A DNA stretch of 10,441 nt from an uncultured Selenomonadales bacterium (lineage in GTDB: Bacteria; Bacillota; Negativicutes; Selenomonadales; Selenomonadaceae). The translations under genes were made by a program, and so were the position numbers. Positions 6,430 to 10,441 of the stretch are shown piece by piece. Within the stretch, counting starts at the first letter, position 1, and every line of letters begins with the position of its first letter. Location: NCBI GenBank assembly GCA_947167555.1, contig CAMVIO010000051.1, positions 1 to 10,441 on the forward strand. Reading direction: 5' to 3'. A model generated the notes under the pieces. That model saw nothing but the letters and a program-made list of their open reading frames with translations. It had not been told where the DNA came from and made no database searches.

Positions 6430-7452
6430 ATGAGACGATACACTTCGCTCTTGTTCCTGGCCTTTGTGCTCGTACTCGGTACGGTGCTCGGGGCGTCGCT
6501 GCTTTCGGGGTACGCCGACAAGACGCCGGGACAGTCCGGGCGGACGGTCACGGTTTGCACGACGATGCCGGCGGAGCAAGCGGGGCTTTTGGCCGCAGAG
6601 TACGAAAAAATGGCGAAGGTGAACGTGCGATTCATTCCGATGACGCCGGAGGAACTGGCCGCAGCCCTTTCCGACAAAAAGAACCAGCCGGACGCAGACC
6701 TTGTATTGGCGGACAGCCGCATCATGCGTGAAGGCGCGATGAAGGGTGCTTTCGTCCCGTACCTTTCGGAGGGAACGGATTCGGTGGCCGACGCATTCAA
6801 GGATGAGGAAGGCGCGTGGACGGGCGTTTGGTACGATCCGGTCGTGTTCTGCGTGAACAGCGATTATCTGCGCACGATGCCGCGCATTCCGGAGACTTGG
6901 GCGGAGTTTGCCGCTTATCCCGATATGCGGGTGGGCATGACGGATTTCCTTGCCGCCGACGCCGCGTCGAATCTTTATTTCACGATGGTCTCGGTCTACG
7001 GTGAGCCGGAGGTCTTGCGACAGCTTTCCGCGCTTCATCCGAAAGTTGTGCAATATGTGAAATTCCTATCTACGCCGGTACGGATGACGGGCATGGGGGA
7101 AGTAGACGCCGCCGTTGCCGTGCAGAGCGAGACGCTTCGCTACATCACTGACGGCTATCCGATCCGCATTGTCTATCCGACGGACGGAACGGCGTATATG
7201 CTGACGGGCGCGGGCCTTTTGCGGAATGACAGGCCGTTGGCTCAGGATTTTTTCGAGTGGCTGCTTTCCGATGGCGCGCAGATGACGCTCCAGAAGGAAA
7301 ATGTGTTTTTCGTTCCGACAAATACCGGAACGCTTGCTTACAAGCAACTCGTCGGAAAAAATATCGCGCTGTTCGATAAGAATGAGAATTTCACGTCGGC
7401 GGAGCGAAGCACGTTGCTTGACCACTGGCTGCAAAACGTGCGATTCAAATAA
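6430..7452 (+). CDS. Extracellular solute-binding protein (family 1-like), membrane-anchored or secreted
   Basis: The 340-residue protein resembles the substrate-binding proteins of ABC importers (bacterial family 1, AfuA/FutA-like cluster). An N-terminal hydrophobic segment (about 6-26, after MRRYTS) is a signal peptide or anchor. No lipobox cysteine is seen, so it is not an obvious lipoprotein. Binding-protein features are the start RTVTVCTTMPAEQAGLLAAEYEK (38-60), the segment GAWTGVWYDPVVFCVNSDYL (128-147), the hinge pattern PETWAEF (154-160), and a C-lobe with DFFEWLLSDGAQ (273-284) and VFFVPTN (292-298). The ligand cannot be read from sequence; a metal, polyamine or sugar are all possible. 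No permease or ATPase gene is adjacent, and terminators flank it, so it stands alone. GGGGGA at 6417-6422 lies 7 bases before the ATG. The family call is good; function is unknown. Confidence 0.83.
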   Translation: MRRYTSLLFLAFVLVLGTVLGASLLSGYADKTPGQSGRTVTVCTTMPAEQAGLLAAEYEKMAKVNVRFIPMTPEELAAALSDKKNQPDADLVLADSRIMREGAMKGAFVPYLSEGTDSVADAFKDEEGAWTGVWYDPVVFCVNSDYLRTMPRIPETWAEFAAYPDMRVGMTDFLAADAASNLYFTMVSVYGEPEVLRQLSALHPKVVQYVKFLSTPVRMTGMGEVDAAVAVQSETLRYITDGYPIRIVYPTDGTAYMLTGAGLLRNDRPLAQDFFEWLLSDGAQMTLQKENVFFVPTNTGTLAYKQLVGKNIALFDKNENFTSAERSTLLDHWLQNVRFK

Positions 7453-7458
7453 AAGGAT

Positions 7459-7493
7459 AAAATGCAGGCGTTATTTGTCCGTCTGCATTTTTT
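7459..7493 (+). terminator. Intrinsic terminator after the solute-binding protein gene
   Basis: AAAATGCAGGCG (7459-7470) pairs with CGTCTGCATTTT (7480-7491), 12 bp with one G-U, around a 9-base loop. Six T residues (7488-7493) follow the GC part of the stem. It lies 6 bases after the stop codon. The A run on the left arm means it could also work weakly in reverse. Confidence 0.87.
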
Positions 7494-7528
7494 ATTTTGC
7501 CCATTTCCTTTATTTTGTGTTTGTTTTT

Positions 7529-7537
7529 TGTTATACT
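7529..7537 (+). promoter_or_regulatory. Extended -10 promoter of rimO-cinA
   Basis: TGTTATACT at 7529-7537 is a TGN-TATACT extended -10 element, matching 5 of 6 hexamer positions. It lies in the most AT-rich stretch of the window, directly after a terminator. No good -35 is seen at the right distance (TTTATT at 7509-7514), which is usual for extended -10 promoters. Transcription would start near 7543, about 60 bases before rimO. Confidence 0.6.
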
Positions 7538-7604
7538 GCTATATATAGATTTATTCGTAGATTTTTGGGCGAAAGATTTGCGAAGGTTTTGGGAGGGAAC
7601 ACCA

Positions 7605-8933
7605 GTGAAAGCCGGTATTATCAGTCTCGGCTGCGCGAAAAACTTAGTCGATACCGAGGTCATGCTTGGCCTGCTGCGGGAAAACGGCGTCGAACTGACG
7701 AAGAAGCCGCGCGAGGCGGATGTGTTGATTGTCAATACCTGCGCCTTTATCGAGACGGCGAAACAGGAATCCATTACGACGGTGTTGAATATGGCCGAGT
7801 ACAAGACGACGGGGAGATGCCGTTCTCTGATTATCGCTGGGTGTTTGGGGCAGAGGTACGGGCAGACGCTTCTCGACGAGATGCCGGAGGCCGACGCGAT
7901 TATCGGTACCGGCGCATGGCACCGCATCATGGAAGCGGTACGGGAGACTATGAACGGAAAACGCGTGATTCTCGTCGGCGAGAATGAGACGATTTACGAC
8001 GCGAAAACGCCGCGTATCCTGACGACGCCCGGTTATACCGCGTACCTGAAAATTGCCGAGGGCTGCGACAACCGTTGTTCGTTCTGCGCGATTCCGATGA
8101 TTCGTGGGCGTTACCGCAGCCGTAAAGTAGAGGATATTGTCGAGGAAGCGAAACGGCTCGCGGCAAACGGCGTCAAAGAGCTCAATCTGATCGCCCAGGA
8201 CACGACGGCTTACGGGCGAGATCTTTACGGCGAGCCGTCTTTGCCGCGCCTTTTGCGGGAGCTCGTGAAAATCGAGGATGTCCGCTGGATTCGCACGCTT
8301 TATTCGTACCCGCGCTATTTCTCGGATGAATTGATCGACCTGATCACTTCGGAGGAAAAGCTCGTCAAGTACGTCGATCTTCCTTTGCAGCACGCCGACA
8401 ATGCGTTGCTGAAAAAAATGCACCGCGCCGATACGCGGTCATCGATGGAAAAATTGCTCCGAAAAATCCGCGACAGGATTCCCGGCGTCGCGATCCGTTC
8501 CACGTTCATTGTCGGCTTTCCCGGCGAGACGGACGAGCAGTTCTCGTCGCTTTATTCCTTTTTGGAGGAGCAGCGCTTCGACAAGGCGGGCGTTTTCACC
8601 TACTCAGCGGAGGACGGCACGGAGGCGGCGACATTGCCCGGGCAGATTTCCGAGGACGTCATGCAGGAACGATATCATGAGCTGATGAGCCTGCAATGCA
8701 AGATTTCGGAGGAAATCAACCAGTCACTGGAAGGCAAGGAACTGGACGTGCTGATCGAGGGCAGCGACGAGGAACAGGAAAACGTGGCCTACGGGCGTTC
8801 CTATCGGGAAGCACCGGAAGTGGACGGGCAGGTTTTCGTTGAGGGGCTGGCGGACGCACAACCCGGGGAAATCGTGCGGGCGCGCGTGTCGCAGGGGTTC
8901 ACCTACGATGTCGTATGCGAGCCGGTAGGTTAA
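7605..8933 (+). CDS. rimO: RimO, ribosomal protein S12 (Asp) methylthiotransferase
   Basis: RimO is a radical-SAM enzyme with two iron-sulfur clusters that adds a methylthio group to a conserved aspartate of ribosomal protein S12. The start chosen is GTG at 7605, with GGGAGG (7591-7596) 8 bases upstream. It gives 442 residues, typical length, and places the N-terminus exactly at KAGIISLGCAKNLVDTE. The N-terminal methylthiotransferase domain has Cys10, Cys46 (NTCAFIE) and Cys80 (GCLGQ). The radical-SAM motif C-x3-C-x2-C is Cys154, Cys158 and Cys161 (EGCDNRCSFCAIP). Also seen are ELNLIAQDTTAYG (192-204), DLPLQHADN (258-266), FIVGFPGETDEQF (301-313) and a C-terminal TRAM domain (about 376-440). 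GCAKNLVD and IAQDT favour RimO over the tRNA enzyme MiaB. It has its own promoter and probably shares a transcript with cinA. Confidence 0.96.
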   Translation: MKAGIISLGCAKNLVDTEVMLGLLRENGVELTKKPREADVLIVNTCAFIETAKQESITTVLNMAEYKTTGRCRSLIIAGCLGQRYGQTLLDEMPEADAIIGTGAWHRIMEAVRETMNGKRVILVGENETIYDAKTPRILTTPGYTAYLKIAEGCDNRCSFCAIPMIRGRYRSRKVEDIVEEAKRLAANGVKELNLIAQDTTAYGRDLYGEPSLPRLLRELVKIEDVRWIRTLYSYPRYFSDELIDLITSEEKLVKYVDLPLQHADNALLKKMHRADTRSSMEKLLRKIRDRIPGVAIRSTFIVGFPGETDEQFSSLYSFLEEQRFDKAGVFTYSAEDGTEAATLPGQISEDVMQERYHELMSLQCKISEEINQSLEGKELDVLIEGSDEEQENVAYGRSYREAPEVDGQVFVEGLADAQPGEIVRARVSQGFTYDVVCEPVG

Positions 8934-8942
8934 AATATCCTT

Positions 8943-8969
8943 AAAAACACGGACGCTTCACGGGTTTTT
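8943..8969 (+). terminator. Weak hairpin between rimO and cinA
   Basis: AAAAAC (8943-8948) pairs with GTTTTT (8964-8969), continued after one A/G mismatch by CG/CG, around a 9-base loop. The T run is inside the stem and the GC content is low, so at best it is a partial or bidirectional terminator that would modulate cinA. It may have no function. Confidence 0.3.
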
Positions 8970-8986
8970 CAGAGAGAAGGAAGAAT

Positions 8987-10240
8987 ATGATTGCGGAGCT
9001 TGTGACGACGGGGAGTGAGTTGCTCCTCGGGCAGATCGTCAACACGAACGCCGCGTATATGGCGCGGGAGCTGAACCAGATGGGAATCGACGTCTGCTTT
9101 CAGACGACGGTGGGCGACAACCGTGTCCGTATGAAGGAAGTCCTCGTCCACGCTTTGACCCGCGCCGACCTCGTGATCACCTCCGGGGGCCTGGGGCCGA
9201 CTCGGGGCGATATCACGAAGGAAGTCTCGGCGGAGATCATGGGCCGGGAAATGGAACAGGACGAGGATTGCGTGGCGCGGCTCAAAGAGCATTTCGCTCG
9301 TATCGGGCGTGAGATGACGGAAAACAATCTGCGGCAGGCGATGATTCCTGAGGGTGCGCATATCTTCGTCAATCACGCGGGCACCGCGCCGGGCGTCGCG
9401 ATGGAGAGGGACGGCAAGATGCTCGTCAATCTGCCGGGGCCGCCGTCGGAAATGAAGGACATGTTCCAACGGAGCCTCGCGCCCTACTTGGTGGAAAAAT
9501 ACGGCATTTCTTCGATTATCTATTCGAGGGTTCTGCATACTTACGGCATCGGCGAGTCCATGCTGGAAACGAAAATCGACGACCTGATCCTGGCGCAGAA
9601 GAATCCGACGCTGGCGCTCTTGGTTCGCCCAACGGGCGTAATCATCCGCATTACGGCAAAGGCGGAAAGCGAGACGGCGGCGGAAGCGCTGATCGCGCCG
9701 GTGGAAAACGAGATTCGCGCGCGGCTCGGCAGCCTCGTTTACGGCGCAGATGACGAAAAAATGGAGGAAATCGTCGGTCGTGAACTGAAAACGCGCGGTC
9801 TCACCGTGGCGACGGCGGAATCCTGTACGGGCGGGCTCGTCGCGAGCCGACTGACCGATGTGGCCGGAAGCAGCGAATACGTCAAAGGCGGGATAGTCTC
9901 CTATACCGACGAAGTCAAGGCAAAGCTTCTCGGCGTTCCTCGCGAAATCCTCGCCCAGCACGGCGCGGTCTCCGAGCCGACAGCGAGGGCGATGGCGGAA
10001 AGCGCTCGGCGGGTTCTTGGCGCGGATATCGCCGTCAGCACCACGGGCCTTGCGGGGCCGGGCGGCGGCACCGAAAACACGCCTGTCGGTACCGTTTTCA
10101 TCGCGGCGGCGGGCGCCGATGGAACCGTGGCGGAGAAGCACAGCTTCACGGGGACGCGCGGACAGATCAAATTTCGTGCATCGCAGGCGGCGCTTGCGCT
10201 CCTGCGTGAGGAACTGGAGAAAAATAAACTGTGCAGATAG
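8987..10240 (+). CDS. cinA: CinA family protein: CinA domain plus NMN deamidase (PncC) domain
   Basis: The 417-residue protein has the two-domain layout of full-length CinA. The N-terminal molybdopterin-binding-like (COG1058) domain (about 1-170) has ELVTTGSELLLGQIVNTN (4-21), TSGGLGPTRGDITKE (65-79) and LVNLPGPPSEM (146-156). A linker domain with YGIGESMLE (186-194) follows. The C-terminal PncC domain (about 258-412) has ATAESCTGGL (275-284), where Ser279 is the expected catalytic serine. It continues with GGIVSYTDEVKAKLLGV (301-317), HGAVSEPTA (325-333) and STTGLAGPGGGT (351-362). PncC activity turns nicotinamide mononucleotide into nicotinate mononucleotide in NAD recycling; the N-terminal domain has ADP-ribose pyrophosphatase activity in studied members. 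The start is supported by AAGGAAG (8977-8983) just before the ATG. In many Firmicutes recA comes next; here a structured gap follows. Activity in this protein is inferred from motifs. Confidence 0.95.
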   Translation: MIAELVTTGSELLLGQIVNTNAAYMARELNQMGIDVCFQTTVGDNRVRMKEVLVHALTRADLVITSGGLGPTRGDITKEVSAEIMGREMEQDEDCVARLKEHFARIGREMTENNLRQAMIPEGAHIFVNHAGTAPGVAMERDGKMLVNLPGPPSEMKDMFQRSLAPYLVEKYGISSIIYSRVLHTYGIGESMLETKIDDLILAQKNPTLALLVRPTGVIIRITAKAESETAAEALIAPVENEIRARLGSLVYGADDEKMEEIVGRELKTRGLTVATAESCTGGLVASRLTDVAGSSEYVKGGIVSYTDEVKAKLLGVPREILAQHGAVSEPTARAMAESARRVLGADIAVSTTGLAGPGGGTENTPVGTVFIAAAGADGTVAEKHSFTGTRGQIKFRASQAALALLREELEKNKLCR

Positions 10241-10247
10241 CGTAGGA

Positions 10248-10327
10248 TAAATTTTCATGTGCTAGGCGGAGGAGGGAGGCGTAGCGGTGCTACGTCGACT
10301 GACGACAACGACGCACATGAGAATTTA
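10248..10327 (+). other. Structured intergenic element (candidate RNA or dispersed palindromic repeat)
   Basis: TAAATTTTCATGTGC (10248-10262) and GCACATGAGAATTTA (10313-10327) form a 15-bp closing stem with a single U-G wobble (10254/10321). Inside is a perfect 6-bp hairpin CGTAGC-GGT-GCTACG (10280-10294). The left side of the loop is purine-rich (GGAGGAGGGAGG, 10268-10279) and the right side contains four GAC triplets (10297-10312). The wobble is only a pair in plus-strand RNA, which favours transcription in this direction. No T run follows, so it is not an ordinary terminator for cinA. I do not recognise it as a known riboswitch or RNA class. It could be a cis-regulatory leader for the next gene, a small RNA, or one copy of a genome-wide repeat. 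Confidence 0.6.
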
Positions 10328-10336
10328 GACAAGCTA

Positions 10337-10351
10337 AATGAACAGTTCATT
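10337..10351. repeat. Perfect palindrome AATGAACAGTTCATT
   Basis: Two 7-base arms are symmetric about the A at 10344. Part of it, ACAGTTC (10342-10348), is repeated directly at 10357-10363, a 15-base period. It lies about 70 bases before the next start codon, next to AT-rich sequence (10364-10376) that may hold a -10 element. An operator is possible. The GAAC/GTTC half sites are too close together for a Bacillus-type LexA box. Confidence 0.45.
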
Positions 10352-10403
10352 ATTCGACAGTTCCATAATATATAAAGGAATAAGGCATAAGGAAATCAAT
10401 ATC

Positions 10404-10410
10404 GAGGAGG
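10404..10410 (+). promoter_or_regulatory. Ribosome binding site of the gene starting at 10419
   Basis: GAGGAGG at 10404-10410, 8 bases before an ATG, is strong evidence that a real gene starts at 10419 although only 7 codons are visible. Confidence 0.7.
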
Positions 10411-10418
10411 ACGTTTTA

Positions 10419-10441
10419 ATGGACTGGAAAAAAACGATGAA
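10419..10441 (+). CDS. Start of an unidentified gene (3' truncated by window)
   Basis: Seven codons are visible (MDWKKTM) after a strong ribosome site. This is too short to name. The position after cinA is often taken by recA in Firmicutes, but these residues do not look like a RecA N-terminus, so no product is assigned. The 178-base gap upstream, with its structured element and palindrome, suggests this gene has its own regulation. Confidence 0.6.

Noticed and set aside
7497..7604. In-frame TTG upstream extension of rimO by 36 codons
   Set aside because: The extension is AT-rich, contains the promoter, and lacks a ribosome site. GTG at 7605 has GGGAGG at proper spacing and matches the usual RimO N-terminus.
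8969..10258. Long minus-strand open frame opposite cinA
   Set aside because: Same reasons: an arginine- and histidine-rich shadow of a well-supported gene.
10340..10348. GAACAGTTC as a LexA/SOS box
   Set aside because: Firmicutes LexA boxes need GAAC and GTTC four bases apart; here one base separates them. The 15-base direct repeat also does not fit the GTTC-N7-GTTC type.
1..10441. CRISPR array, tRNA, rRNA, insertion sequence, phage or defence genes
   Set aside because: Looked for on both strands and not seen. The window is core housekeeping sequence.

Overview
The window is about 10.4 kb, fairly GC-rich and almost entirely plus-strand coding. It looks like a chromosomal core region of a Bacillota bacterium. 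A DivIB/FtsQ, DUF881, small-basic-protein run directly before ftsZ is the Firmicutes form of the division and cell wall (dcw) cluster, and a rimO-cinA pair follows. High GC with this gene order would suit a Negativicutes (Selenomonas-like) genome. That taxon is inference: no rRNA or outer-membrane gene is present to confirm it.

Layout. (1) Positions 1-4995 hold the peptidoglycan and division part: the 3' portion of murG, then murC, ddl, ftsQ/divIB, a DUF881 membrane protein and sbp. Gaps are short or are ATGA overlaps (murC/ddl and DUF881/sbp), so this reads as one operon. MurG makes lipid II, MurC adds L-Ala to UDP-MurNAc, Ddl supplies D-Ala-D-Ala, and DivIB belongs to the divisome. (2) Positions 4996-5177 are a 182-base intergenic stretch with a promoter-like sequence and a foldable leader, then ftsZ and a strong intrinsic terminator. 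No ftsA lies before ftsZ, and no murB lies between murC and ddl. (3) Positions 6430-7452 hold a single extracellular solute-binding-type protein, enclosed by terminators and without transporter partners. (4) Positions 7529-10240 hold an extended -10 promoter, rimO (ribosomal protein S12 methylthiotransferase) and cinA (NMN deamidase/CinA). (5) Positions 10241-10418 are a 178-base intergenic region with an unusual structured element, followed by the first 7 codons of an unidentified gene.

The genes themselves are ordinary housekeeping genes; no defence, mobile or biosynthetic system was seen. The parts worth a second look are non-coding or small-scale. They are the 80-base hairpin element after cinA, which also contains a possible 13-codon leader ORF with four Thr codons in a row; a potential ribosome-site-sequestering helix in the ftsZ leader; the missing ftsA; and an Asp replacing a metal-binding Glu in Ddl.
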